Shown here: positions 44,914 to 55,810 of the stretch, one piece after another
Numbering within the stretch: position 1 is the stretch's first letter
Layout of the letters: every line of letters begins with the position of its first letter
NCBI GenBank assembly: GCA_946811185.2
Contig: OX328096.1
Coordinates: forward strand, 63,014,845 to 63,078,844
Direction of reading: 5' to 3'
Length of the DNA: 64,000 nucleotides
Origin: Hippopus hippopus
Taxonomy: Eukaryota > Mollusca > Bivalvia > Cardiida > Cardiidae
Program-made: the position numbers and the translations under genes
The notes under the pieces: generated by a model
Seen by the model: the letters and a program-made list of their open reading frames with translations, nothing else
What the model was told of the DNA's origin: nothing
The model's database searches: none

Positions 44914-46214
44914 AATTTGTACCAGATTTGTCTCGCGTTATAGCACTATCATTACAAGTATTTGATAGGTCAGCTGAATGTTTTCGATAGCAAGAGCATC
45001 GTTTTAACCTTGGCCATACTATTTTTAAAGAACTTCAAAGACCTTGACCATACTATTTTTAAAGAACTTCAAAGACTGTTAAAATAGCTTTTTAAAACAT
45101 AGTGTAAAGATCAGAAAATGAGAGTAACCAACAATGTTTTCCTCTTCCCATTGTGCAAAACAAATATCTTTATTCAAGGCACGTTTAATTAATCGTCTTA
45201 AATGCATTCAATATCAGGATCAGTCTAAACATGTGTCTTTTAATAAATAACCCCTTACCATACAATCCCAAGTTTTAACGAGTCTGAAAAAGAAGCCTTT
45301 TGAAGACATTGTGGTAAAAGGAGAAAATGCTAGTAACCAGCATTTTCTCCTTTCCCCACAATGTTTTCTACCATAGCTAAGTTGATCATTTGAGACAAAT
45401 TTAAATTGTCGTATGCAAACGCTTTTAATTTGGACAAGTCTACAATTTTGTCGTGTGGTATATAGTTAATGGGTAAGGCTATTTGCGATCCTTAGACGTT
45501 ACGGTTTGAGCGAAACCAGCGCCGGGCTAGAACTCTGCATCACCTTGCCCAAGGACATTTCCTTCAATTATTTTTTTTCTGTGTGCCATTTGTAACTGTT
45601 TTCCTTTTTCCTGTTTTTAGAGAGCCAAAAGGTTGTTTATCTGATGTTCAAACCCGTTTTCAAGAGTATTTCAGTTAACCCTTTACCACACAGTGCCGAG
45701 TTTTAACGACCCTGCGAAAGAAGCCTTTTGAAACATTGTGGGAAAAGGAGAAAATGCTGACAACCAGCATTTTCTCCTTTTTCCACAATGTTTTCTACCC
45801 TATCAAAGAAAAATTGCATCATTTGAGCCAGTTGAAATTGTCGTCTGCAAATGCTTTCAATTTGGACAAGTCTAAAATTTTGTCGTTTGGTAAAGAGTTA
45901 ACCCTTAACCTGCTAAGTAAGTCAAATGAAACTTTCAAGCCGATAGTAAAAACTCAAATGTTGCTATTTATTATTATTCTCTATGGTAAATCAAAGATCA
46001 GACTTCACGTTCTGTGCGGTATGATCTTGATCTACACTGTTCTCAAAGGGTCTAGGAATCGCGCTCAGCAGCCTAAGGGTTAAGTAATGGCGGCTTTATG
46101 AATCACCACTACACGGATTTATACTAGTTACTGCGTAGTTTTGTTGTGGCGGCACTATATTTTTATTCGGTTTTGAAAAGTACCTATGGGGGCAGCCATA
46201 TTGTTTACTCGACT

Positions 46215-46345
46215 TCCAATCGTTTCGTAACTAGGTCATTTCGTACCGAGGCCATTTCGTACCTTTTTTGTTCATTTCGCACCCACCTATACTTTTTATT
46301 TTGGTCATTTCGTACTCACTTTGATCATTTCGTGCCCACTTTGGT
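46215..46345 (+). repeat. minisatellite with CATTTCGTACC core
   Basis: Six to seven diverged repeats of a unit of about 20 bp resembling TTTGGTCATTTCGTACCCAC. Confidence 0.65.
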
Positions 46346-47042
46346 CATTTCATACCCAATTTTTAATATCAATTTGGTAATTTAGAACCCAGTTTTAATA
46401 CTGTTTTCTTGCCGAAGGACAACTGCTTTTTGTACATAGCTCCAATTGAAATTATGTTACGCCGAAGAATGGCTATGATTGTGTGTTACCATTATTGGTT
46501 CTTTCTTTTTTAAGTTTTGATTTGCATTCTAAAGATTGTTTAGGACTTCTCAGTTCATTTCTCACCGAGTTCTGCATAAATTTTCTTTGGTCAATTTGAA
46601 ATGCGTTAAAAATTTCCTGGAGAGAGGCACATTTTCGTTGTGTTCTTCATAAATCATGTTGCAAAACCATGAATCTTTCTTAGGCTTTAACTCTTTACCA
46701 AACAACATAATTTCAGACTTCTGAGAACATTTGCAGACGATAATTCGAATGTGGTTACCATTTTCTCCTTCTTCCACATTGTTTTTAAAAATGATTCTTC
46801 CGCAAGGTTGTTAATACTCGGGATTAACACAATACCTTAAATGGTGCAAACTTTAAAAATCTTCTTGTCCAAAACCAGATGGCCCAGAGTTTAAATATTT
46901 GTCATGTAGTATTACCACGTGGACCTCTTCGAAGTTTGTTCAAGTGATGCTCTTGGTGTAAAAAAATAACCCGCTGTAATGTGCCCTATTTCAGAAACAA
47001 CTGATTTGCGGCGCCATTGATGTTACGCATCAATATTTTCTT

Positions 47043-47187
47043 GTTATGATATTAAATGGCGGCTTTGTGAATCACCACTACACGGATTTATACTAGTTAT
47101 TGCGTAGTTTTGTTATGATATTGAATGGCGGCTTTATGAATCACCACTACACGGATTTATACTAGTTATTGCGTAGTTTTGTTATGA
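47043..47187 (+). repeat. 69-bp tandem repeat, two copies
   Basis: TGGCGGCTTTATGAATCACC begins units at 47,057 and 47,126. A third dispersed copy lies at about 46,088-46,150, some 970 bp upstream. Confidence 0.8.
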
Positions 47188-47276
47188 TACTGGCTATGTT
47201 TACCAAAGTTTATAAGGTTTCCTTGAATTGCTTGCTCAAAATTGTTTGTAAATTACACGTAAATATTGTCATGACC

Positions 47277-47432
<156 letters not shown>

Positions 47433-47668
47433 TTGCTCTGTGAAAAAGGGGCCTAAAGCATCTGCGAAAAGTAACGACACAGGCTGACCTGGGCCAAAAC
47501 TTTTCGCTATTGGTCAATTTTCTGTATGTCAAAGGACCAGTCTATCTCATGATTAAGTCGGTTGTTTAAAAAAATTTGGTATTATTGATCCATAATTTTG
47601 TGATGACTTGCATGGCATTATGTATCACGGAGATGCATTAAGCCTCCTTTTGCCAGAGCATGGGTCAT
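47433..47668 (+). mobile_element. R1 MITE-like element, 5' end worn
   Basis: It starts at a TTGCTCTGTGAAAAAGGGG version of the R1 end and finishes CAGAGCATGGGTCA. Part of the central palindrome is deleted. Confidence 0.6.
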
Positions 47669-48210
47669 ATATATTATTCAAAATGTATCCAAAAACTAGC
47701 ATAGGCCTAAGACTATTTCTTTAACCTATGTCTTCGTCTCCGTTTATTCAAGGTCGATTTTGACTACATGTTTCGAATACGTTCGTTTCGCTTACACTTT
47801 TCGCTGTGATGATCTAGATCTCATTATATTTGAAAGTAATTTTAAAATGCAGTGGTCTGTCAAGTTCAATAAGTATATAAAAACAATAGAGATAAGTATA
47901 TACTCGAAGGTTAAATTGTATACATCCGATCAGGCGGAGTTTTATTTAAGTTTATTTTAAAGGGATATGTAAAGATGTTTATGTCGTGAATAAAAATTTC
48001 CTGTTACAGAATGATAAATGCGACTAAATATATTTTACTTTGCTAGCATTAAAAAAAAAAAAAAAAAAATCCGTAAAAAGGCAGGTTTTGGTCTTTAAAT
48101 GAGTGGATGGTAGTTTTGTTGTCAATAACGCCAGCTTTTTTTTTTGTCACGATCAGATTTAACAACGTCATACTGATATGAATACGATTCCATTTAAAAG
48201 ACTCGTATTA

Positions 48211-49507
48211 CATGTATATGTCGTAGGCCAGATTGGAATCTAAGCAGATCCGGAATCTGCCTAGGCAGATCTGGCATCTGCCTAGGCCAAATTAGAATTC
48301 TAATTTGGTCTAGACCAAAATAGAATTCTTGTTTGGTCTAGGCAGATTCTGGATCTGCCTGGGCCAAATTAGAATTCCAGTTTGGCTAGGCAGATTCAGG
48401 ATCTGCCTAGACCAAATTGGAATCTATTTTTTGTCAGAGTTTTTTCAGTGGATATCCATTTTAACACAAAAAAGCAAACCATATTATTTAAATTGTAATA
48501 TTTAATCTTTTTACCATACATGTAACATTAGATTAACACATAAAAAAAGTGTAAATTATGAATGTATCCTTATTCTTCATTTTTTCTGCAGTTCCCAACT
48601 TTATTCATATTTTGCAGGAAGTGTTGACAAAGATCTGCATGCACATCATTACAGTTTGGTCTTTGGTCTACATTTTCATTTTTTATTATTGTTTCTATGA
48701 TTGGAACATTTATTATTCACGAACAATGTTATTAATTGCAATGAATTGAAAAAAGACAGGCACATTTAAATAAATGTGACCCTTCTTCTAAATAGGACCA
48801 TCCTGGAACTGGAATAAGTATCGACACTGGTCAGACTGCGCTGACTGCGTAAGTTGACCAAGATTGAAATTTCAATTCAGGATGGTTTTCTGTAGGTTAC
48901 ATGGTTTACTTTACTAAACAGCCATTTGAAAACTATCGACCCAGATATACTGACACTGGCTGTGATCTCTTTTAGTTTATTTAGGGGGTCACCAGATGGC
49001 CCCTTTATGTGTGATGGGTCAAAAGTATATCTTCATTTTTTCTGCCGTTCTCTATCTTCAACGCCTTTTATCAGATGACAAGCTTAAAGAATTGTTCAAA
49101 TTGCATTAAAATACAGATAACTAAAATATATGACTAAAATATTGAAATTTGTATCAGAAACCTAACATGGTGGGTTAGGAGATTATGTTGGATATTATCA
49201 TTTCCTTTTTTTCAAACATTGTTTTCGAAATCCCTCTTTTGCATGGTTGTGAAAACTCAGGATTATCTGTTAATAGGTTAGATTGATTTATTGAAAAAGC
49301 ACATTGAAGACTTTTGCAAATTAAAGAATGAAAAAAAAAAAAAGAATGCAGATAACACTTGAAAAATAGCTTATTTTTTTTTAAACATTGTGAGAAACTG
49401 TTGGAAACCAGCATTTTCTTCTTTTCCAAAATTGTTTTTTAAAGCTTTCTTTCACATGGCTATTAAAACTCAAGATTGCCTGCTGATGGCTAAGACTTCG
49501 ATTTATA

Positions 49508-49538
<31 letters not shown>

Positions 49539-50482
49539 CACATACACTTTTAACCCATTATCAAACGACAAAATATTTGACTTATCCAACTGCAGACGAC
49601 AAATTACATATAGCCTAAGAGATATTGTATTAAAACGGGTAGAAAACGTTGTGGAAAACGGAGAAAATGCTGGGAAAGTATATGGCATATTGGTTTATTT
49701 CACACATTTACACCTTTATGGCTTACAAATTTAGCAATTAACAGTATTTTGGAAATTAACAACTTTCATAATTCTTCAAACATTATTTGTGCCAGGTGGG
49801 TAGTTTAACACTTCACGTATTATTAATTATCCTGTATTGGAAAACAAATTAATCAAAGAATATACAATATAAACAATTCTTCTTTTTCAACAATACTTTT
49901 TACTTGATTTATGAATCGTTTACCTCGTTGATATAATCATGTCAATAAAAAAAAAACAGGTTTACAATTCTGAGTTAGAATTCTAAGGAAATTAGTCCCT
50001 TTTTTTTTTCCTTTTCCTTTAATGCTTGGTACTTACTTATTGGATGATTTTTTTTTTTTTACAATTAAGAGCTATTTTTAATTCAAGCAATATCCCTTTT
50101 TTTTTTTTTTTTCTTTCATCCACAATTTTCTTACAATTTGTTTTCCGCTAAAGTACAAAACATTCAAAATTTATTCTTACCATGAATTTCTGATTGAAAC
50201 CTCTGTAATTTTGGGGTTCAAATTAAATCAGATGTTTATATGTAGTCACGCTATATTTAACTAGAAAATATTCCAATTTGGTCTAGACAGATTCTGGATC
50301 TGCCTAGCCAAACTTGAATTCTAATTTGGTCTAGGCAGATCTGGAATCTGTCTAGACCAAAGTAGAATTCCAATTTGGTCTAGACCAAAATAGAATTCTA
50401 ATTTGGCCTAGGCAGATGCCAGATCTGCCTAGGCAGATTCCGGATCTGCCTAGATTCCAGTTTGGACTACGACATATACATG
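48211..50482. mobile_element. 2.3-kb element with palindrome-rich inverted ends
   Basis: CATGTATATGTCGTA at 48,211-48,225 is exactly complementary to 50,468-50,482. Inside both ends are roughly 200-bp blocks (48,226-48,432 and 50,268-50,467) built from repeated short palindromes such as CTAGGCAGATC...GATCTGCCTAG and AATTAGAATTCTAATT. The right block reads as the reverse complement of the left in overall order. The interior holds no transposase; it carries R3-like pieces near 49,065-49,270 and 49,550-49,680 and several poly(T) runs. Confidence 0.7.
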
Positions 50483-50484
50483 GC

Positions 50485-50711
50485 ATGCAACACGCGAAAA
50501 GGGGCATTCGGACTTTTGCGTAAAATGTCGTCCCGGATCAGTCTGCGCAGTCTGCACAGGCTAATCCGAAACGACAATTTCCGTTTTTATGTAATTTTCT
50601 GCTTTGCGCAAGTCTACCGTAACACAAAATCTAATGTAGGCGGACTGCGCAGGCTCATCCGAGACGACACTTTACGCAAATGTCCGAATACCCCTTTTCG
50701 CGTGTTGCAAG
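50485..50711. mobile_element. MITE with long inverted repeats
   Basis: TGCAACACGCGAAAAGGGG at the left is matched by CCCCTTTTCGCGTGTTGCA at the right. Complementarity continues through ATTCGGAC, TTGCGTAAA and TGTCGTC (about 45 bp imperfect). It abuts the right end of the 48,211-50,482 element. Confidence 0.8.
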
Positions 50712-51345
50712 CCAATTATAATTTGACATCCCTGAGGATTTTACGTAACTCTGGCGCAAAATCTACCCTACGAAGTTACGCAACTGATTAAGGAATTACG
50801 ACTGATTTCTTTCTACCATTTCTTTTTCTTACTTGTTTATGGTCTGCAATCTATCACCTTACTTAATTCAGTAATGCATCATATTTGAAGTTAAACGATA
50901 TGTTGAAAATCTTAATAACCCCCTTTAAATCTGGATACTTTCATTGCGGAAGTAGGTTCTGGCTGTCTATTAAACGTCAAACAGTGTTAAACAGTGTGTT
51001 AGCTGAATAAAATATAGATTGGAGCGGACTTGCTTTTCTTAGATTTTTAAAACCGCAGGTAAGTAGTATGTATTTTACCCTCGCCAAGCTATTCCAGTTG
51101 AAAATGTTTGAAAATGTCTTGGCGAGGGTAGATGTCCTAGCTTTTTTTGATTTTTTGATGTGACTGATTGACCGGGTGACTGAGTAACTGACTAACTGAG
51201 TAACTGGGGTGGCCAGGTGCAAGTGTGTCAGTGAGTGATTGAGCGACTTGACTAATTAGCTAAGCAATACTACATATAATATGCATGGTCTGTATATTAT
51301 ATGCATAACATACTTAGATATGGGGTTGGTGAGGGAAATTCAAAA
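50712..51345. other. junction between host DNA and the viral element
   Basis: Up to about 50,940 the sequence resembles host DNA: a segment near 50,850-50,935 is similar to 36,955-37,030. A 13-bp inverted repeat (TACCCTCGCCAAG at 51,076-51,088, complement at 51,118-51,130) is followed by GTGACTGAGTAACTGACTAACTGAG-like short tandem repeats at about 51,155-51,240. The left terminus of the element should lie in 50,940-51,345. I cannot fix it because the right terminal repeat is outside the window. Confidence 0.45.
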
Positions 51346-52299
51346 TTATATATTATATCTTAATGTTAGTTTAGTATTTGTTGTTGTTCTACACATGGGG
51401 CATTTATATTCTGATTTTTCATTACATTCATTACATATACATAGATGTTTACAACTATAAAATATTACATTAGATTTATTTTCATTACATATAACACATA
51501 ACTCCTCTAAATATATTTTGATGTTTTTATTTCTTTTTGCTTCTCTTTGTCTTCTCTCATATTCCTGTATATAATCATTCCTTCTATTTCTATTAAATAT
51601 CTCTCTATCACTTTCATCATTTGATGTTAGTTCTTCTTCTTCATTTTTATAAGCATAATTAGTTCTATCACTTCTTCTAATTAATGACCTCATTCCACAC
51701 CAAAAATTTCCATGAAATAAATCTTCACCACTACTTACAATATAACTTTTACTTTCTATTGAAAAGCATTCATCCATTTTAATATTAAATGATATGATTG
51801 GATATAATCTAAAACCAGGTTGACAGGGGTGTCTATTATCATTATCAATTAAATCAAACAAAGCTTTTTCATAACCACTAATAAAATTATCACTATCAAT
51901 AAATGGTATTTGAATAACATTTAAAACACCATCATTTGGTTGATAATAAGAACTTGTGGGAGTAAAATATGAGTTTGGTAAACCTATAAAAATAGTTATT
52001 GCTTCAAGGCCAGATTTAAACCCAAATTTAGGTTCTTCAAACTTTTTTATACTATATAAGTAATAACTTAATGGTCTTATTCTTTTAAATAAATAAATTA
52101 TATCACGCTTTTGTATATTATCATCTAATTCATCTGTTAATTTTATTCGATAAAACTTATTAACTGAAAAATAAATACTTAATGTATGATGTTTATTCTC
52201 AACACATTTTACTATTTTATCATAATCATCATACCTTAAGTTGCCTAACACACTATTAGAATATTTTTTACAATGTTTATTATGTAATATTATACTCAT
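51346..52299 (-). CDS. RING-finger protein of the viral element
   Basis: 317 residues. The C-terminus (about residues 265-305) holds a complete C3HC4 RING: CVIC, then a Cys, KH, CNEC and CPMC. This spacing is like RING-HC domains of IAP-type E3 ligases. RING proteins recruit E2 enzymes and transfer ubiquitin, so a role in modifying host or viral proteins is plausible but inferred. The first about 210 residues are not recognised; a charged, Arg/Glu-rich stretch (about 215-262) precedes the RING. No BIR domain is seen. It is the last gene of the left arm, 359 bp from the fibre gene. An ATAAAAAATATATAAG tract abuts its ATG. Confidence 0.8.
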   Translation of the reverse strand: MSIILHNKHCKKYSNSVLGNLRYDDYDKIVKCVENKHHTLSIYFSVNKFYRIKLTDELDDNIQKRDIIYLFKRIRPLSYYLYSIKKFEEPKFGFKSGLEAITIFIGLPNSYFTPTSSYYQPNDGVLNVIQIPFIDSDNFISGYEKALFDLIDNDNRHPCQPGFRLYPIISFNIKMDECFSIESKSYIVSSGEDLFHGNFWCGMRSLIRRSDRTNYAYKNEEEELTSNDESDREIFNRNRRNDYIQEYERRQREAKRNKNIKIYLEELCVICNENKSNVIFYSCKHLCICNECNEKSEYKCPMCRTTTNTKLTLRYNI

Positions 52300-52658
52300 C
52301 TTATATATTTTTTATAAAAATTACATAGAAGAAATTCAAAAAAATTTTATCACTTAGATATATTTCCTATATCACAATAAAGCAACATAGGAAATGTTAA
52401 TTATCTAACATTTGATAAAAAATGAACAATGGCTAATAGATAGAAGAATTTTTGGGTAATAATAATATTGTAGGGATTATAACTTTGATGAAATAGCTAA
52501 AAAAACAATACCTTTTTTTTAATAGAATTTAATAATTTCTTAATTTATTTCTTTTTATAAATTTTTTTTTTATAAATTTTTTTTATAAAAATTTTTTTTT
52601 ATAAAATTTTATAAATATAACTTCTCGTTGAGAAAGGAGTTATATTTATTTAGTGTAA
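52300..52658. other. intergenic spacer between RING and fibre genes
   Basis: Extremely AT-rich, with repeated TTTTTTTATAAA blocks at about 52,545-52,612, and ending in a hairpin at the fibre stop. No ORF is visible. Confidence 0.6.
52611..52649 (-). terminator. palindrome downstream of fibre gene
   Basis: ATAAATATAACT (52,611-52,622) and its exact complement AGTTATATTTAT (52,638-52,649) enclose TCTC-GTT-GAGA. It begins 10 bp after the fibre stop. A transcript-end or processing role is inferred from position and from similar hairpins after other genes of the element. Confidence 0.55.
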
Positions 52659-53961
52659 TTATAAGTCTAACTCTATCAAAATAGATATGTAAGAGTGTTC
52701 CGCAGTAGGGATGGTTGTTCTTGAAATAAAGTTTATGATATCGCATTGTTTTATTTCAAGTGGTTTAGGAAAAACTACACAGCTACAAGCCTCATCTTTC
52801 TTTTTAGTAATAGAGTAATCAACCAGCTCTACTCCGTTTACCACAATATTAACTTTTACCTCTTCTGGTACATTAGGGGTATTTGTAACAACTGATAAAC
52901 TACCTCTTATAATTCTACCCGACGAATTCATACAATAACCACCCATCCTATGGCTAGCACCTGAAGCACCATTACCAAATGAAAACTCATAATTACCATT
53001 TCCAATTGGTCCATTTTCTTCAGCCCACACGGTTATAATAGGGTGGGAGACTTTATCCACGTAGGATTTTGTTGCTAAATCTCCCTCTTCTACTGGGGTT
53101 GCCGCGTTTTTTAAAGAAAAACCCCGAAGATTTATGTTAGTCGCTACCATAAAAGTTCCATCCCAATTTTTTATAATAGCCCCACCATTATCAACATAAT
53201 GTTTATTGACAGCGGAGTAAGGGGAAGCAGGATTTGGTAATCCAATAATTTGGTTATCATTCATATCTATTTCACCATTCATTAAAAAAGACCCATCTTG
53301 TTTTTTTGTCATAGCTCTGACACCCGCGGTAGCCGCCTCAACAACGGTATCTACATAAAACTTATTTGCAGCTTGTTGGTTTTTTAAAGGGCTTCCAACA
53401 TCACTAATTCTCCGCCCACCCATAGAAACATCTTCAACTGCTAGATACACTCCATTTAAGTAAACAAAAGCTCGTCTCAAACCATCTACATAAGCCATAG
53501 TAGCAGCATCTTGTGGATATACTGGATTTAAAAGATTTGTTAACTGATACCCTTTCATATTTATATTTGCAACAGCGGAAAAGGTACCATCCGGTTCCAC
53601 TACTATTGCTTTACCACTCCTATCCACATAATTTTTAGTAGCAGCTTCATGTGATTCTGTTGGTTCCTTAACGTTTTTTATCGAATTAAAACCCATGTTT
53701 AAATAACCATTTTTTAATATGGTATCCTCCATTTTCATCCAACAACCCTGAGTTGGTATCAACATAATCCTTAGTTGCCACATCTTGAGAATTTACTGGA
53801 TTACTAACCTTCGTTAATGTATTACCATTCATGTCTATAGAACCGGTAACGATGGTTGTTCCATCTTTACGTAAAAAATTATTATTTAGGTAAGCGAGTG
53901 ACATACCATCACCACTTGTTTCAGCATCATCTTTCATTCTTCCAAATTTGTTAACAGGCAT
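52659..53961 (-). pseudogene. fibre / host-attachment spike, frameshifted
   Basis: Two - strand frames together form one fibre-like gene. 53,961-53,686 encodes the N-terminus and the first repeat; 53,783-52,659 encodes the rest. The frame change falls near 53,721-53,730. The shaft consists of repeats of about 45-53 residues, each with an 'I(D/N)M-x-G/N-x-x-(I/L)' strand and ending in a (D/E/Q/S)xA(T/N)KxYVD motif (six seen), like phage-type tail and fibre shafts. The last about 130 residues form a non-repetitive head (from PIITVWAEENGPIG to SILIELDL) that looks like a trimeric knob. Fibre knobs bind receptors. It lies 15 bp downstream of the protease gene, with TTATATAAAAAAAATG at its start. 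The single shift in otherwise intact sequence suggests recent decay or an assembly error. Confidence 0.8.
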
Positions 53962-53976
53962 TTTTTTTATATAATA

Positions 53977-54393
53977 CTAAAAAAGTTTATTTAAAACATT
54001 TTGAAACTGGTTACCCATAGATAACTCTTTTAGAATGTACAAACATAAATGACCGCAAAATACTTGCCCAGCTTGTTGTAATTGGTCAGTATTGTACTGT
54101 ATTGGACTTTTTAAATAATCTCGAATTTCAATAGGTGGTTGTATGCCATAACTATCAAAATAAATTTTAGTTTTACCATTTTTATACCAAGCGACCCAAT
54201 GTGTACCAGGTCCACCACTTTTATCAAAGTTTACTATACCACATTCTTTTTTACTCGGTTTTCTCGGTAATGTATTTAGTAAAAAAACTCCTCTAAAATA
54301 AGGAATCTTTAATCTTTTAACAGCACCCTCTAATTCGAAATTGTTCAACGGCTTATTTGGTAAAATTACGTTTTTAATCGAAATATTTAACAT
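53977..54393 (-). CDS. adenain-like maturation cysteine protease
   Basis: 138 residues from ATG 54,393; a longer frame exists upstream but overlaps the integrase. The catalytic set expected for C5/adenain-type proteases is visible: His65 in GTHWVAWY, Asp80 in YFDSYG, Gln110 in the oxyanion position and Cys113 in GQVFCGHLCLY. Such enzymes cleave capsid precursors inside the assembling virion. The Pro-rich residues before the His loop are also typical. It starts 10 bp after the integrase stop, consistent with one left-arm transcription unit; CTATAAAAAA abuts its ATG. It is shorter than adenovirus protease (about 200 residues) but close to Polinton proteases. Confidence 0.9.
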   Translation of the reverse strand: MLNISIKNVILPNKPLNNFELEGAVKRLKIPYFRGVFLLNTLPRKPSKKECGIVNFDKSGGPGTHWVAWYKNGKTKIYFDSYGIQPPIEIRDYLKSPIQYNTDQLQQAGQVFCGHLCLYILKELSMGNQFQNVLNKLF

Positions 54394-54403
54394 TTTTTTA
54401 TAG

Positions 54404-55330
54404 TTAAATATTTCTAATATCTTTATTGTCAACCCATGAATTAAATTCATCAGGATAACCTTTCCACTTTACAAGAGATTTCTTTTTTCCTTTTTTAATA
54501 ACCTTTTCTATCCTATACAGCTCTTGACTGGTTTTCTGCAGTTCAGGTTCATAAAAGGTACCTTGTATTTCTTCTCCATTAAAATCTTTAATTTTATATG
54601 TTACAGGTGATGTAAGTTTTACTTCAGAAACTGTAAAAACCTCCTCAGTCCATCTTGTTGTATAACCTTTCTCAAAAGTCTTTTTCTTTTTAGTTATCCT
54701 TACTTTGTCTCCAACGGAAAACTTAGGATTAGAGTCTTTTATTTCTAAATGTTCGGGGTAAAGATTTGTCCAAACTTTGGTTTCATTTTCTTTTTTACTC
54801 GCGTTTACAGGAGTCATCTTAATAGATGAATGCCTCGTGTTATTATATTTTTTAACCAAATCCGGTAGCACATTAATGTAAACGTTTGTAGAGTTAGCGG
54901 AAAAATACTTCCACATTTTTTCTTTCATTGTTCTAATCCATCTCTCAACCACACTAGATTTTTCCTCATTTTCGGTAGAATATAATTCAACCAAGTCTTT
55001 TACATCTTTGTTATAAAACTCTTTACCCTTATCCACCCACATTTTTTCAGGTTTTCTCTCCTTAAAAATACTTTTTAATGCTATAGCAACAGATTTTCCT
55101 GTTTTGTCTTTTAATGGCACCAGATATCCATATTTAGAAAAGATGTCGATGACAGCGAGAAGGTATTTAACACCACGATTAAACTTAGAAAATGCTTGCA
55201 TGTCTACTAAATCCGCAGCCCATATCCTATCTATACCGTTTACTCTAACTCTCCTTTTCTTAAAATTTCTTTTTACAGGTTTATGTAATTCTTCCGCTAA
55301 AATTTTTATCGTGTCGAAATTTTTTTTTTT
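54404..55330 (-). pseudogene. rve-type integrase with C-terminal chromodomain (5' end broken)
   Basis: The frame is open from the A-run at 55,320-55,330 to the stop at 54,404. The first ATG (55,201) comes after the WAADLVD motif that carries the first catalytic Asp, so a protein starting there would lack it. The second Asp is in WVDKGKEF and the Glu in SSVVERW. The Asp-to-Glu gap is 28 residues, shorter than the usual about 35, which suggests a small in-frame deletion. An SH3-like segment (FSVGDKVRITKKKKTF) follows, then a chromodomain (LYRIEKVIKKGKKKSLVKWK ... NSWVDNKDI) at the C-terminus. The chromodomain could direct integration to modified histones (inferred). Upstream it runs into the PLA2 module in a different frame. 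Confidence 0.85.
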
Positions 55331-55673
55331 ACTCCCATTCCAAATTTCATCTTCATTCCAATGAGTTTACTTACCAAACCCTTTTCCATTTTTTCTCTAA
55401 TACTAGGATTGTAAATACCTTCTAACTCTGTTAACATATCTTTATCACATATCTCATTCCTAGTTTTTGTATCATCATGCTTAAGATAGCAAACATCATG
55501 ATGATAAGCAGCTTTATCAACACGGTTTATAGGTTTACTCCATTCCTTCGGTGTTAAATCAGGATTTAACCTCTCATCTAGTTTGGTACCTGGCCCCGTA
55601 AAGTTGTGTCCTGGGAGATGCATTTCAACAGGTAAATTATTTATAAATTTGTTTAAGATGCTACTCCCAGTGG
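55306..55673 (-). CDS. phospholipase A2-like module
   Basis: The open frame runs from the A-run at 55,674 to 55,306; the first ATG is 55,623 (105 residues). It has a GPGT calcium-loop-like motif (HNFTGPGTKLDERL) and an AAYHHDVCYLKHDD segment with the His-Asp pair. Both resemble the PLA2 domain in parvovirus VP1 proteins, where it opens endosomal membranes. Cys residues in RNEICDKDML continue the helix. In relatives, as I recall, this module is joined to a zinc ribbon before it and integrase after it. Here both joins are interrupted by homopolymer runs (A10 at 55,674-55,683, A11 at 55,320-55,330). Membrane-penetration function is inferred. Confidence 0.72.
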
Positions 55674-55681
55674 TTTTTTTT

Positions 55682-55810
55682 TTATATAAATTGTGTTTTA
55701 GTTATTCCACAAATAACACATTTCCCCTGATTCATATTTCTTCCATTTTTCGAAATGGTATATTTTATATCACTCGTATCAGTATGTTTTTTACATTTAA
55801 CGCAATACAT
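55682..55810 (-). CDS. DUF5679-like zinc ribbon
   Basis: 42 residues from ATG 55,810 to TAA 55,682. Two Cys pairs, YCVKCKK and CVICG, flank a KNGRNM turn, the layout of a small DUF5679-type zinc ribbon. It is the first ORF of the left arm, with TATATATATAAAA immediately before the ATG. Its frame ends at an A10 run and the PLA2 module continues in another frame. It may be the N-terminal domain of a longer protein rather than an independent gene. Confidence 0.7.
   Translation of the reverse strand: MYCVKCKKHTDTSDIKYTISKNGRNMNQGKCVICGITKTQFI

Noticed and set aside
55104..55364. 86-codon + strand frame
   Set aside because: Antisense shadow of the integrase/PLA2 region; the - strand carries the catalytic motifs.
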